A stretch of DNA of 64,000 nucleotides from Pseudomonadota bacterium (GTDB lineage: Bacteria > Pseudomonadota > Gammaproteobacteria > Burkholderiales > Burkholderiaceae_C), in the NCBI GenBank assembly GCA_021808445.1, contig JAKBBP010000004.1, positions 1-64,000 of the forward strand. Reading direction: 5' to 3'. The notes below the pieces were generated by a model. That model had not been told where the DNA came from. It did not search any database and was given only the letters and a program-made list of their open reading frames with translations. Below, one piece after another: positions 1-9,995 of this stretch; positions within the stretch are counted from its first letter, which is position 1, and every line of letters begins with the position of its first letter. The position numbers and the translations under genes are program-made.

Positions 1-262
1 GTCCCTGCACCTGCACGCGATGCACGGCGGCGCGCGGGCCGCCGCGCAGCCACACGAAGGGCAATTCCGCGGCCATGCGCCCGGCGTCGATGGCCGACTG
101 CAGCGCCAGGCGGCGCGAGTCGAAGCCGGCCTGCGCGAGGTTGGCGCGCAAGACCCGGCGATACCGCGGCGATGCGGCGTAGACCAGCAGACCGATCACG
201 CTGCCGCCAGCCTGCAGCAGGCCCAGCGGCAGCAGCGACAGAATGCGGAACAGGCGCAGCAT
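1..262 (-). CDS. Lipid A biosynthesis acyltransferase (LpxL/HtrB family), N-terminal part
   Basis: Translating the minus strand from the ATG at 262 gives an open frame running off the window (87 codons seen). The start MLRLFRILSLLPLGLLQAGG is a hydrophobic anchor. It is followed by a basic stretch (SPRYRRVLRANL) typical of the inner-membrane lauroyl/myristoyl transferases that acylate Kdo2-lipid IVA. The HX4D catalytic motif lies beyond the window edge, so the exact acyl specificity cannot be judged. Such a gene is often found divergent from metK in Burkholderiales. The family call rests on the N-terminus and on this context. Confidence 0.7.
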   Translation of the reverse strand, partial: MLRLFRILSLLPLGLLQAGGSVIGLLVYAASPRYRRVLRANLAQAGFDSRRLALQSAIDAGRMAAELPFVWLRGGPRAAVHRVQVQG

Positions 263-307
263 GGTGGACGGCGGCTCGGGGGATGCAGGCAGGGCAAGGG
301 CAGCATG

Positions 308-337
308 TTAGCGATGCACGCGCGGCCGTCCTATAAT
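308..337 (+). promoter_or_regulatory. metK promoter
   Basis: A perfect TATAAT -10 box lies at 332-337, with a weak -35 (TTAGCG, 308-313) 18 bp upstream. Transcription would start at about 343-345, exactly where the riboswitch-like stem begins. The lpxL-type gene diverges from the other side of this 218-bp intergenic region. Confidence 0.65.
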
Positions 338-344
338 GCGCACT

Positions 345-424
345 GTCGCCGAGTTAATGACAACTTGCGGGGCGACAAGCCGGCAGGCCAGGGGTCTGCG
401 GGCCGTGGGAACCGCTAAAGCGTC
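345..424 (+). promoter_or_regulatory. SAM-II-like riboswitch (candidate) in the metK leader
   Basis: The leader folds as an H-type pseudoknot. P1 is GTCGCC (345-350) with GGCGAC (371-376). The P1 loop (351-370) carries GAGTTAA and CTTGCGG. P2 can form between GCGG (367-370) and CCGC (412-415), and between GAC (359-361) and GTC (422-424). The tail has the GCTAAA motif (414-419). This topology and the CUUGC...GCUAAA signature are those of SAM-II riboswitches. An extra hairpin (about 379-402) is inserted in the linker between P1 and the P2 3' strand, as in long-loop variants. SAM is the product of the downstream enzyme, so feedback repression is expected. The motif was matched from memory and needs a covariance-model test. 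Confidence 0.65.
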
Positions 425-480
425 GGCATGCAGCAGATCCGAGGCGGTTCCCCACCGCATCCCCTTTCCGGAGCTCGCGC

Positions 481-1686
481 ATGGCCGATCAACCCACTTC
501 CTCGCATCTGTTCACCTCCGAATCGGTTTCGGAAGGCCACCCCGACAAGGTGGCGGACCAGATCTCCGACGCGATCCTGGACGCGCTGCTCGAGCAGGAT
601 CCGCAATCACGCGTGGCCGCCGAGACCCTGGCCAACACCGGCCTGATCGTGCTGGCCGGCGAAATCACCACGCGTGCGGTGGTGGACTACATTCAGGTGG
701 CGCGCAGCACCCTGCAGCGCATCGGCTACGACGACGCCGATTTCGGCATCGATCACAAGAGCTGCGCGGTGCTGGTGGCCTACGACAAGCAAAGCCCGGA
801 CATCGCCCGCGGCGTGGACCGCGCGCAGGACGACGATCTCGACCAGGGCGCCGGCGACCAGGGACTGATGTTCGGCTATGCCTGCGACGAAACCCCCGAG
901 CTGATGCCGGCTCCGATCTACTACGCGCACCGTCTGGTCGAGCGCCAGAGCCAGGTGCGACGTGACGGGCGCCTGCCGTGGCTGCGCCCCGACGCCAAGA
1001 GCCAGATCACCTTCCGCTACGAAGGCGGACTGCCCGTGGGGATCGACACCGTGGTGCTGTCCACGCAGCACGCGCCCGACATCGACATGGGGCAGCTGCG
1101 CGAGGCGGTGATCGAGGAGATCATCAAGCCGGTGCTGCCGGCGCACTGGATGCGCAACCCGGTGAAGTACCTGATCAATCCGACCGGGCGCTTCGTCATC
1201 GGGGGCCCGCAGGGAGATTGCGGCCTGACCGGGCGCAAGATCATCGTCGACACCTACGGCGGCGCGGCCCCGCACGGCGGCGGCGCCTTCTCGGGCAAGG
1301 ACCCGAGCAAGGTGGACCGCTCGGCCGCCTACGCGGCGCGCTACGTCGCCAAGAACATCGTGGCCGCGGGCCTGGCCAGGCGCTGCCTGGTGCAGGTTTC
1401 CTACGCCATCGGCGTGGCCGAGCCGACCAGCATCATGGTGACCACGCAGGGCACCGGCGTGGTCGAGGACGCACGCCTGGAACAGCTCGTGCGCCAGCAC
1501 TTCGACCTGCGCCCGCGCGGCATCATCCGCATGCTCGACCTGCAGCGCCCGATCTACGCCAAGAGCGCGTCCTATGGACATTTCGGGCGCGACGAGCCGG
1601 AGTTCACCTGGGAGGCGGTGGACAAGGCGGCCGCGTTGCGCGCCGATGTCGGCCTCAGCCCCGAGGTGCCTGTGGCCGCGGCCTGA
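481..1686 (+). CDS. metK: S-adenosylmethionine synthetase
   Basis: This cytoplasmic enzyme makes SAM from methionine and ATP. The 401-residue length is slightly longer than the usual 384-390. Visible signatures are the N-terminal GHPDK (19-23), GAGDQG (about 123-128) and the glycine-rich [16 protein letters not shown] loop (about 265-280). All three are diagnostic for MetK. The start at 481 follows GGAG at 469-472. The gene begins about 137 nt after the predicted transcription start, leaving room for the SAM-II-like element. The SAH riboswitch and ahcY follow directly, so this is the first gene of a methionine-cycle block. Confidence 0.98.
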   Translation: MADQPTSSHLFTSESVSEGHPDKVADQISDAILDALLEQDPQSRVAAETLANTGLIVLAGEITTRAVVDYIQVARSTLQRIGYDDADFGIDHKSCAVLVAYDKQSPDIARGVDRAQDDDLDQGAGDQGLMFGYACDETPELMPAPIYYAHRLVERQSQVRRDGRLPWLRPDAKSQITFRYEGGLPVGIDTVVLSTQHAPDIDMGQLREAVIEEIIKPVLPAHWMRNPVKYLINPTGRFVIGGPQGDCGLTGRKIIVDTYGGAAPHGGGAFSGKDPSKVDRSAAYAARYVAKNIVAAGLARRCLVQVSYAIGVAEPTSIMVTTQGTGVVEDARLEQLVRQHFDLRPRGIIRMLDLQRPIYAKSASYGHFGRDEPEFTWEAVDKAAALRADVGLSPEVPVAAA

Positions 1687-1687
1687 G

Positions 1688-1693
1688 TACAAT
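1688..1693 (+). promoter_or_regulatory. Candidate ahcY promoter -10 box
   Basis: TACAAT overlaps the bases just after the metK stop codon (TGA 1684-1686). Its predicted start point, about 1699-1700, is the first base of the SAH riboswitch P1 stem. I see no good -35. The position suggests ahcY has its own transcript and its own RNA control rather than depending only on metK readthrough. Confidence 0.5.
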
Positions 1694-1698
1694 TTCGA

Positions 1699-1781
1699 GA
1701 TCCCGAGGAGCGTTGCAACGCCCGCTGCGTGGGACGCGCGTCCAGGACGCGCGTTCGCAGCGGGTCGCCAGGCTCGGGATC
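1699..1781 (+). promoter_or_regulatory. SAH riboswitch
   Basis: A 9-bp P1 helix joins 1699-1707 to 1773-1781. The conserved strand CGAGGAGCGTTGCAAC (1704-1719) and the 3' strand GCCAGGCTCGG (1767-1777) match the S-adenosylhomocysteine riboswitch consensus of beta/gammaproteobacteria, which typically precedes ahcY. A long variable hairpin sits between them (CCCGCTGCG 1721-1729 with CGCAGCGGG 1756-1764, plus an inner GC-rich helix 1734-1754). In this family SAH binding turns on the downstream SAH hydrolase. About 127 nt separate the element from the ahcY start. Confidence 0.92.
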
Positions 1782-1908
1782 CGTTGACGTCGGCGGCGCC
1801 GCACCCGGTGCGCGCGCCGCCCATGCAACCGCGCTCACCTCACCCGTGCCCGTCACGGCGATGCGGTGTGCATCCCCTGGCGGGCCCACGTTACGCGGAG
1901 ATTCCGAC

Positions 1909-3327
<1,419 letters not shown>

Positions 3328-3332
3328 CGGGC

Positions 3333-4163
3333 ATGAAGCTCGACCACCTCAGTTTCGAGTTCTTCCCCCCGAAGACGCCCGAGGGTGCCGACAAGCTGCG
3401 CGCGGCGCGCCGGCGCCTGTATGCCTGCGAGCCGGAGTTCTGCTCGGTGACCTTCGGCGCCGGCGGGTCCACCCAGGAAGGCACGCTGGACACGGTGCTG
3501 GAGATGGCCGGGGAGGGCATGCGCGCCGCGCCGCACCTTTCGTGCATCGGCGCAAGCCGCGACAGCGTGCGCGCGCTGCTCGAGCGCTACCGCGCGGAGG
3601 GCATCCGGCGTATCGTCGCGCTGCGCGGTGACCTGCCCTCGGGCTACGGCCTGGGCGGGGAATTCGCGCACGCGGCCGACCTCGTGGCCTTCATCCGGGA
3701 GCAGACGGGGGACTGGTTTCACATCGAGGTCGCGGCGTATCCGGAGATGCATCCCCAGGCGCGCAGCCCGCTGGATGACCTGAAGCATTTCGTGGCCAAG
3801 ATGCGCGCCGGTGCCGATTCCGCCATCACGCAGTATTTTTTCAACGCCGACGCGTACTTCCGCTTCGTCGACGAGCTGCGCAAGGCCGGCGTCGAGGCGC
3901 CCGTGGTGCCGGGCATCATGCCGGTGACCAATGCCAGCCAGCTGCTGCGCTTTTCCGATGTCTGCGGGGCCGAGGTGCCGCGCTGGATCCGGCTGCGCCT
4001 GCAGTCCTTCGGCGATGACCGCGCCTCGATCGTGGAATTCGGGCGCGACGTGGTGGCGCAGCTGTGCCGCAGACTCCTGGAGGGGGGCGCGCCAGGCCTG
4101 CATCTGTACACCCTGAACCAGGCGGATGCCAGCCTGGCCTTGCTTGAAAGGCTGATGGGCTAA
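3333..4163 (+). CDS. metF: 5,10-methylenetetrahydrofolate reductase
   Basis: This FAD enzyme reduces 5,10-methylene-THF to 5-methyl-THF, the methyl donor for methionine synthesis. It has 276 residues, the usual short bacterial length. The start MKLDHLSFEFFPPKTPEG and the VTFGAGGSTQ segment are family signatures. It lies 5 nt downstream of ahcY and is probably co-transcribed, putting it under the SAH riboswitch. In many Burkholderiales a small membrane protein gene separates ahcY and metF. That gene is absent here. Confidence 0.97.
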   Translation: MKLDHLSFEFFPPKTPEGADKLRAARRRLYACEPEFCSVTFGAGGSTQEGTLDTVLEMAGEGMRAAPHLSCIGASRDSVRALLERYRAEGIRRIVALRGDLPSGYGLGGEFAHAADLVAFIREQTGDWFHIEVAAYPEMHPQARSPLDDLKHFVAKMRAGADSAITQYFFNADAYFRFVDELRKAGVEAPVVPGIMPVTNASQLLRFSDVCGAEVPRWIRLRLQSFGDDRASIVEFGRDVVAQLCRRLLEGGAPGLHLYTLNQADASLALLERLMG

Positions 4164-4172
4164 GCTCGGGGC

Positions 4173-5756
4173 ATGAACGAAACGGGTCCTCGGAGTGGAG
4201 CCGGTCCGCTCCCGCAGGCGGTGCCGCTGGGCGCCGCGTCACCGGCGGTGGTCGCGGGCGACGCGGCGCAGACGAGAAGCCATGTCAGCGCCGAGTCGGC
4301 GCTGGCGCATGTGCAGGCCTTGTACGCGGACGGGGTGGCGCGCCTGCACGAGGCACTGCGCGACACGGTTCGGGGCGTGCCGCCGGCCCAGCGGGTGCGA
4401 GCCTTCTACCCGCGGGTGCGACTCGAAGCCAAGGGCCATCCCAGTCCCGAGGCGCTGGCGGATTCCCTGCCCAGCTACGGATTCGTCTCCGGCCCTGGTG
4501 TGTTCGAGGCCACGCTGACCCGCCCGGATCTGTTCGCCGATTACTACCGCGAACAGTTCGAACGGCTGCTGCGCAACCACGGAGCGCCGCTGCAGGTGGG
4601 GCCCAGCGACGTACCCATCGCGCTGCCCTTCACCTTCGACGAACATACCCGTTTCGAGGCCGAGCTCGACGCCGCGGCGCGTCGCGAACTCTTCGCGAGC
4701 TTCGACATGCCCGACCTCTCGGCGATGGACGACGGCATCGCCAACGGCACCTTCCTGCCGGCGCCGGGGCAGGCGCGACCGCTGGCCCTGTTCAACGCGC
4801 CGCGCGTGGACTACTCGCTGCAGCGCCTGCGCCACTACACGGGTTGCTCGGCCGAGCATTTCCAGAATTTCGTGCTGTTCACGAACTACGGTTTCTACGT
4901 CGAGGAATTCGTGCGCATGGCGCACGAGATGATGCGCGAGCCCGCGCGTGATCCGCAGGACTACGTGGCGCTGGTCGAACCGGGCAACGTGATCACGCGC
5001 CGCGCGGGCAGTACGCCCCGGTCCGGCGACGCGGGGGTGCCGCCCGCGCGCATGCCCCAGATGCCGGCCTACCACCTCGTGCGCGGCGATGGTTCGGGCA
5101 TCACGCTGGTGAACATCGGCGTCGGGCCGTCCAATGCGCGCACCATCACCGACCACGTGGCGGTGCTGCGCCCGCACACCTGGCTGATGCTCGGTCACTG
5201 CGCGGGCCTGCGCAGCAGCCAGCAGCTCGGCGACTACGTGCTGGCGCATGGCTATGTCCGCGAGGACCATGTGCTCGACGAGGACCTTCCGCCCTGGGTT
5301 CCGATTCCTGCGCTGGCCGAGGTCCAGGTGGCGCTGCAGCAGGCCGTGGCCGAGGTCACCCGACTGCAGGGACTCGAACTCAAGCGCGTGATGCGCACCG
5401 GCACGGTGGCCACCACCGACAACCGCCACTGGGAACTGCAGCCCTTCGGCGGGCCGCTCAGCACGCCGCGCCTGCGCTTCTCGCAAAGCCGCGCGATCGC
5501 GCTGGACATGGAAAGCGCCACCATCGCGGCCAACGGCTTTCGCCTGCGCGTGCCCTACGGCACGCTGCTGTGCGTCAGCGACAAGCCGCTGCACGGGGAC
5601 CTGAAGCTGCCGGGCATGGCCGATCGCTTCTATCGCGAGCGCGTGGGCCAGCATCTGCGCATCGGCCTGCGCGCACTGGAGATCCTGCGGGGCCAGCGCA
5701 TGGAACGCCTGCACAGCCGCAAGCTGCGGAGTTTCGACGAGGTCGCGTTTCAGTAG
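4173..5756 (+). CDS. amn: AMP nucleosidase
   Basis: It splits AMP into adenine and ribose 5-phosphate and so helps set the adenylate pool. The protein has 527 residues, about 40 longer than E. coli Amn. The extra length is a low-complexity N-terminus before the conserved AMP-nucleosidase N-terminal domain. The central HYTGCSAEHFQNFVLFTNYG region and the C-terminal phosphorylase-like domain (DMESATIAANGFRLRVPYG) are clear. It starts 9 nt after metF, perhaps on the same transcript. Adenine salvage from SAH breakdown makes this a sensible neighbour, though that link is inference. Confidence 0.95.
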   Translation: MNETGPRSGAGPLPQAVPLGAASPAVVAGDAAQTRSHVSAESALAHVQALYADGVARLHEALRDTVRGVPPAQRVRAFYPRVRLEAKGHPSPEALADSLPSYGFVSGPGVFEATLTRPDLFADYYREQFERLLRNHGAPLQVGPSDVPIALPFTFDEHTRFEAELDAAARRELFASFDMPDLSAMDDGIANGTFLPAPGQARPLALFNAPRVDYSLQRLRHYTGCSAEHFQNFVLFTNYGFYVEEFVRMAHEMMREPARDPQDYVALVEPGNVITRRAGSTPRSGDAGVPPARMPQMPAYHLVRGDGSGITLVNIGVGPSNARTITDHVAVLRPHTWLMLGHCAGLRSSQQLGDYVLAHGYVREDHVLDEDLPPWVPIPALAEVQVALQQAVAEVTRLQGLELKRVMRTGTVATTDNRHWELQPFGGPLSTPRLRFSQSRAIALDMESATIAANGFRLRVPYGTLLCVSDKPLHGDLKLPGMADRFYRERVGQHLRIGLRALEILRGQRMERLHSRKLRSFDEVAFQ

Positions 5757-5786
5757 CAGGTGGGCTGGGCGCGCGGGCGCGCGCTT

Positions 5787-6614
5787 TCAACCCTGGGCTT
5801 GCCGCACCCACTCGGCCCATTCGTGCAGCAGCCCGGAATCCACCGCTGCCAGGGCCGAGCGCTTGTCCAGCGAGTTGTCGAACACCGCATCGCCCTGCAG
5901 GGTCCGGGAACTGCCGCCGGCCTCATCGAGCACCAGGCAGCCCGCTGCGAAATCCCACAGGCCCTGCGCGCCGTGCACATAGACGTGGAAGCGCCCGGCG
6001 GCGACCCAGCACCAGTCCAGCGCCACCGAGCCCAGGGAACGCTGGGACGCGTAGGGCGGCGCAGTAGCCAGACGCGCGGCCAGCGCGGCCGGCAGGCGCT
6101 TGAAGTCCACGCAGGCGATGGCGCGGCGCATCGGCGGCGCTGCGGGACAGCGCAGCGCCTGGCCCTGCAGGCGCGCTCCATGGCCCAGCGCGGCGTCGAA
6201 CAACTCGTCGCGCATGACGTCCAGCACCAGTCCCAGGCGCACCCGCCCGGCCTGCACCCAGGCCAGCGAGGGTCCGAAGGCCGGCAGCCCGGCGGCGAAG
6301 TTGCTGGTGCCGTCCAGAGGGTCCAGCACCCACAGGCCGGGCCCTTCGGGGGCTGCCGCCTCGGCCCGCATCAGCTCGAGCTGACGCTGCGGACTCATTT
6401 CCTCGCCCAGCAGCGGCACCTCGGGCCAGCGCTCGGCCAGTCGCGCCTGCAGATGGCGCTGCATGCCCAGATCGGCGTCGGTGACCCAGCTGCCGTCGTC
6501 CTTCAGGCGTGCGCGTGGGTCGGCTGCGCGCGGCAGGATATGTTCGCGCGCGGCCTCTCGCAGCAGGACGCCGAGGGCATCGCGGTCGGAAGGGAGGGGG
6601 TGCCGGAAGGACAT
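5787..6614 (-). CDS. Inositol monophosphatase family protein
   Basis: Mg-dependent phosphatase fold of 275 residues. The metal-binding motifs are all present: VTDAD (44-48), GEE (70-72), DPLDGTSNF (98-106) and WDFAAG (220-225). The family includes SuhB, CysQ and histidinol-phosphatase-like enzymes, and the substrate cannot be assigned from sequence. It is convergent with amn (30 nt between stops) and last in a minus-strand run after nadB, 42 nt downstream. A second SuhB elsewhere is likely, so this one may be a more specialised paralogue. Confidence 0.85.
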   Translation of the reverse strand: MSFRHPLPSDRDALGVLLREAAREHILPRAADPRARLKDDGSWVTDADLGMQRHLQARLAERWPEVPLLGEEMSPQRQLELMRAEAAAPEGPGLWVLDPLDGTSNFAAGLPAFGPSLAWVQAGRVRLGLVLDVMRDELFDAALGHGARLQGQALRCPAAPPMRRAIACVDFKRLPAALAARLATAPPYASQRSLGSVALDWCWVAAGRFHVYVHGAQGLWDFAAGCLVLDEAGGSSRTLQGDAVFDNSLDKRSALAAVDSGLLHEWAEWVRQAQG

Positions 6615-6656
6615 GGTCCGATGGTCTCGCGGTTTCGTCGCCAGGCCCGCAGGCGC

Positions 6657-8258
6657 TCAGGATTCGCCGTCCGGGGCCCCCGGAACGAGGATGGTGGGCG
6701 CCGCGGGCGCGGCCGTGCGCGGCCAGTCCGCGCTGTAATGCAGGCCTCGGCTTTCATGGCGCAGGCGCGCCGAGCGCACGATCAGCTCGGCCACCTGCAG
6801 CAGGTTGCGAAGTTCCAGCAGGTCGCGGTTGACACGGAAATTGGCATAGAACTCCTGCACCTCGGCCTGGAGCAGGGCGATGCGGTGCGCGGCGCGCTCG
6901 AGGCGCTTGTCGGTGCGCACGATGCCGACGTAGTTCCACATCATGCGCCGCAGTTCGTCCCAGTTGTGGCTGATCACCACCAGCTCGTCGGCGTCGCTGA
7001 CCCGGCTTTCGTCCCAGGCGCGCAGCCGCGGCGCGCGTGGAGCCTGCTCCTGGGCGATGGCCTGCGCCGCGGCGGTGCCGAACACCACGCACTCCAGCAG
7101 GGAGTTGCTGGCCAGCCGGTTGGCGCCGTGCAGGCCCGTGTAGGCGACTTCGCCGATGGCATGCAGCCCGGGCAGGTCGGTGCGCCCGGCCAGATCGGTG
7201 AGCACGCCGCCGCAGGTGAAATGCACCGCGGGCACCACGGGGATGGGTTCGCGCGCGATGTCGATGCCCAGCTCCATGCAGCGTTGGTGGATGGTCGGGA
7301 AATGGTGGCGGATGAACTCCTCGCCGCGCGCCGTGATGTCGAGGTACACGCAGTCGATGCCGTGGCGCTTCATCTCGAAGTCGATGGCGCGCGCAACCAC
7401 GTCGCGCGGCGCGAGCTCCGCACGCTCGTCGTGCGCGGGCATGAAACGCGTTCCGTCGGGCAGGCGCAGCACGCCGCCCTCGCCGCGCACGGCTTCGGAG
7501 ATCAGGAAGCTCTTGGCCTTGGGGTGGTACAGGCAGGTGGGATGGAACTGGATGAACTCCATGTTCGCCACCCGGCATCCGGCGCGCCAGGCCATGGCCA
7601 CGCCGTCGCCGCTGGCCGTGTCGGGGTTCGTGGTGTAACGGTAGACCTTGCCGGCTCCGCCGGTGGCCAGGATGGTGTGCGCCGCGCCATGGGTGTCGAC
7701 GCGACCGCTGCCGAGGTCCAGCGCGTAGGCGCCCCAGCAGCGGTCCTGGCGGCCGTCCTCGACGTGGCGCCCGGTGATCAGGTCCACCGCCACATGGTTT
7801 TCCAGCAGCCGGATGCCCGGGTGCGCGCGCGCGCGCGCCAGAAGCGTGCGCTGGATCGCCGCGCCCGTGGCGTCGGCCACGTGCGCGATGCGGCGCTGGC
7901 TGTGGCCGCCCTCGCGGGTCAGGTGCAACTGTCCGTCTTCGGTGTCGAAGGGCACGCCCTGCGATCGCAGCCATTCGATGGCGCCCGGGCCCTGCTCGAT
8001 CACGAAGCGCGTGGCCGGCAGGTCATTGAGCATGGCGCCGGCCACCAGCGTGTCGTGCACATGGGACTCGAAGCTGTCGGCGCTGCCCAGCACGGCGGCG
8101 ATGCCGCCCTGGGCCCACTGGCTGGAGGAGACTTCGAGTTCACGCTTGGCCAGCACCGTCACCGGCAGGCGGTCGGCCAGCTGCAGGGCGGCGCTGAGCC
8201 CGGCCAGGCCGCCCCCGATGATCAGCACGCCGTCGGAACGAGGGGGGTTCGAGGCCAT
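6657..8258 (-). CDS. nadB: L-aspartate oxidase
   Basis: FAD enzyme for the first step of de novo NAD synthesis (aspartate to iminoaspartate). 533 residues. The Rossmann motif GGGLAG is at 15-20, and SSSQWAQGGIAAV (about 44-56) is the NadB/succinate-dehydrogenase flavoprotein signature. EFIQFHPT and the helical C-terminus are also present. NadB is distinguished from SdhA by length and by the SSxxAQGG segment. nadA and nadC are not in the window. panC lies 7 nt upstream on the same strand, so cofactor genes are grouped. Confidence 0.96.
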   Translation of the reverse strand: MASNPPRSDGVLIIGGGLAGLSAALQLADRLPVTVLAKRELEVSSSQWAQGGIAAVLGSADSFESHVHDTLVAGAMLNDLPATRFVIEQGPGAIEWLRSQGVPFDTEDGQLHLTREGGHSQRRIAHVADATGAAIQRTLLARARAHPGIRLLENHVAVDLITGRHVEDGRQDRCWGAYALDLGSGRVDTHGAAHTILATGGAGKVYRYTTNPDTASGDGVAMAWRAGCRVANMEFIQFHPTCLYHPKAKSFLISEAVRGEGGVLRLPDGTRFMPAHDERAELAPRDVVARAIDFEMKRHGIDCVYLDITARGEEFIRHHFPTIHQRCMELGIDIAREPIPVVPAVHFTCGGVLTDLAGRTDLPGLHAIGEVAYTGLHGANRLASNSLLECVVFGTAAAQAIAQEQAPRAPRLRAWDESRVSDADELVVISHNWDELRRMMWNYVGIVRTDKRLERAAHRIALLQAEVQEFYANFRVNRDLLELRNLLQVAELIVRSARLRHESRGLHYSADWPRTAAPAAPTILVPGAPDGES

Positions 8259-8265
8259 GGAAGCT

Positions 8266-9114
8266 TCAGCATTCGAGGTTGTCGATCAGGCGCGTGCGCC
8301 CCAGGCGGGCAGCGCCCAGCACCACCAGATGGGCATCGCGGCGCAGTTCCTCCGGCTGTGCCGGCTCCTGCAGGTCGGCCCGGCGACGCACGCTGAGGTA
8401 GTCGGGCTCCCAGCCCAGTTCGCGCAGGCCCTGCTCGGCCTGCGCCTGCACCTGGCGCAGTTGCGCCAGGTCGGAGCAGCCCCTCGCGCGTGTCGCCAGT
8501 TCGCGCAGCGCGCGCTGCAGCTGCGGCGCCTGCGCTCGCTCGGCCGGGCTGAGGTAGCCGTTGCGCGAGGACATGGCCAGGCCGTCGCTCTCGCGCACCG
8601 TATCCAGCCCCTCGATGCGCACCGGCAGCGCGAATTGCTCGACCATCGCGCGGATCAGCAGCAGCTGCTGGTAGTCCTTCTTGCCGAACACCGCCGCCGC
8701 GGGCTGCACGAGTTGCAGCAGCTTGAGCACCACGGTGGTCACGCCTTCGAAATGCCCGGGGCGCGACGCGCCCTCGAGTTCGCCGGCCAGTTGCGGATCG
8801 GGCCGCACGTGGAAGGTCTGCGGCGCCGGATACATCTCGGACTCATCCGGCGCGAACAGCATGTCGCAACCCGCCTGCTCCAGCAGTTGCGCATCGCGCT
8901 GCAGGGTGCGGGGATAGCGCTCGAAGTCCTCGCCGGGCCCGAACTGCAGGCGGTTGACGAACACGCTGGCGATCACCGGCGCGCCCAGCTCGCGGGCTCG
9001 GGCCACCAGCGCCAGGTGGCCGGCGTGCAGATTGCCCATCGTGGGGACCAGGACGGGGCGGGGACCGCAGGACAAGGCGTCGCGCAGCGTCGCGCGGCTG
9101 TGCAGGATGCGCAT
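8266..9114 (-). CDS. panC: Pantothenate synthetase
   Basis: ATP-dependent condensation of pantoate and beta-alanine. 282 residues, normal length. The ATP-binding PTMGNLHAGH (24-33) is the HIGH-like motif of this nucleotidyl transferase fold. GKKDYQQL and MSSRNGYL further on are PanC signatures. It lies 12 nt after panB and 7 nt before nadB on the same strand, so panB-panC-nadB form one transcription unit. Confidence 0.97.
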   Translation of the reverse strand: MRILHSRATLRDALSCGPRPVLVPTMGNLHAGHLALVARARELGAPVIASVFVNRLQFGPGEDFERYPRTLQRDAQLLEQAGCDMLFAPDESEMYPAPQTFHVRPDPQLAGELEGASRPGHFEGVTTVVLKLLQLVQPAAAVFGKKDYQQLLLIRAMVEQFALPVRIEGLDTVRESDGLAMSSRNGYLSPAERAQAPQLQRALRELATRARGCSDLAQLRQVQAQAEQGLRELGWEPDYLSVRRRADLQEPAQPEELRRDAHLVVLGAARLGRTRLIDNLEC

Positions 9115-9126
9115 CGCTCCGCTTCC

Positions 9127-9993
9127 TCAGGACTTGTAGCCGTGCAGCGCCTCGTCGGGGAAGGCACCGGATTTGACGTCACGCACATAGGCCTGCACGG
9201 CGGCGCGGATGCTCCCCGCGCCGAGCATGAAATTGCGCACGAAGCGCGGCTTGGCGCCCAGCGTGATGTCGAGCATGTCGTGCAGCACCAGAACCTGGCC
9301 GTGGGTGCGCGCGCCCGCGCCGATGCCGATGGTGATGCCCGGGAATTCGTCGCTGACCCGCGCGGCCAGATCGGAGGGCACGAGTTCGAGCACCAGCATC
9401 GCGGCTCCGGCCTCGCCGAGTTCGCGCGCCTGGCGCAGCAGGGTCTGCGCACCCTGCTCGTCGCGCCCCTGGATGCGGTAGCCGCCCAGCGCGTGCACGC
9501 TCTGGGGCGTGAGTCCGAGGTGCGCGCACACCGGAATGCCCCGTTGCACGAGGGCGTCCACCACCGGAGGGGTCCAGCCGCCTCCTTCGAGCTTGACCAT
9601 CTGCGCGCCGGCCTGCATCAGCGCCGCGGCGCTGCGCACGGCCTGCGCGACATCGGCCTGGTAACTGCCGAAGGGAAGGTCGGCGAGCACCCAGGAGCGT
9701 GGCGCGCCGCGGCTCACGCAGGCCACGTGGTAGCTCATCTGCTCCAGGCTCACCGGCAGCGTGGAGGCGTGGCCCTGCATGACCATGCCCAGCGAGTCGC
9801 CCACCAGCAGGCAGTCGACGCCGCAGTCCTCGAGCAATGCGGCGCTGGCCGCGTCGTAGGCGGTGAGCATGGCGATCTTCTCGCCGGCCTCGCGCATCGA
9901 TCGCAGCCTGTGCAGGGTCATGGGCTTGCGGCTCGTGGAGGCCACCGTGCCGCCGTAGGGCGCGGACGCTCCCTGGGATTGGGGTTCGGACAT
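9127..9993 (-). CDS. panB: 3-methyl-2-oxobutanoate hydroxymethyltransferase
   Basis: First committed step of pantothenate (CoA) synthesis. It adds a hydroxymethyl group from methylene-THF to ketoisovalerate. 288 residues; the (beta/alpha)8 core begins at [35 protein letters not shown] (metal/substrate site) and the EGG strand are clear. The first 24 residues are not conserved-looking. The ATG at 9921 (MTLHRL) is a plausible alternative start, but 9993 is the first ATG and lies 2 nt from the end of scpA. Confidence 0.96.
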   Translation of the reverse strand: MSEPQSQGASAPYGGTVASTSRKPMTLHRLRSMREAGEKIAMLTAYDAASAALLEDCGVDCLLVGDSLGMVMQGHASTLPVSLEQMSYHVACVSRGAPRSWVLADLPFGSYQADVAQAVRSAAALMQAGAQMVKLEGGGWTPPVVDALVQRGIPVCAHLGLTPQSVHALGGYRIQGRDEQGAQTLLRQARELGEAGAAMLVLELVPSDLAARVSDEFPGITIGIGAGARTHGQVLVLHDMLDITLGAKPRFVRNFMLGAGSIRAAVQAYVRDVKSGAFPDEALHGYKS

Positions 9994-9995
9994 GG

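Noticed and set aside
442-470. Intrinsic terminator in the metK leader
   Set aside because: GCGGT/ACCGC can pair, but only a C-rich tract with three T follows, so it does not meet the usual pattern.
428-646. A possible leader ORF starting inside the metK 5' region
   Set aside because: The ATG at 428 lies just after the pseudoknot but has no clear Shine-Dalgarno, and the peptide has no conserved pattern. It overlaps metK in another frame.
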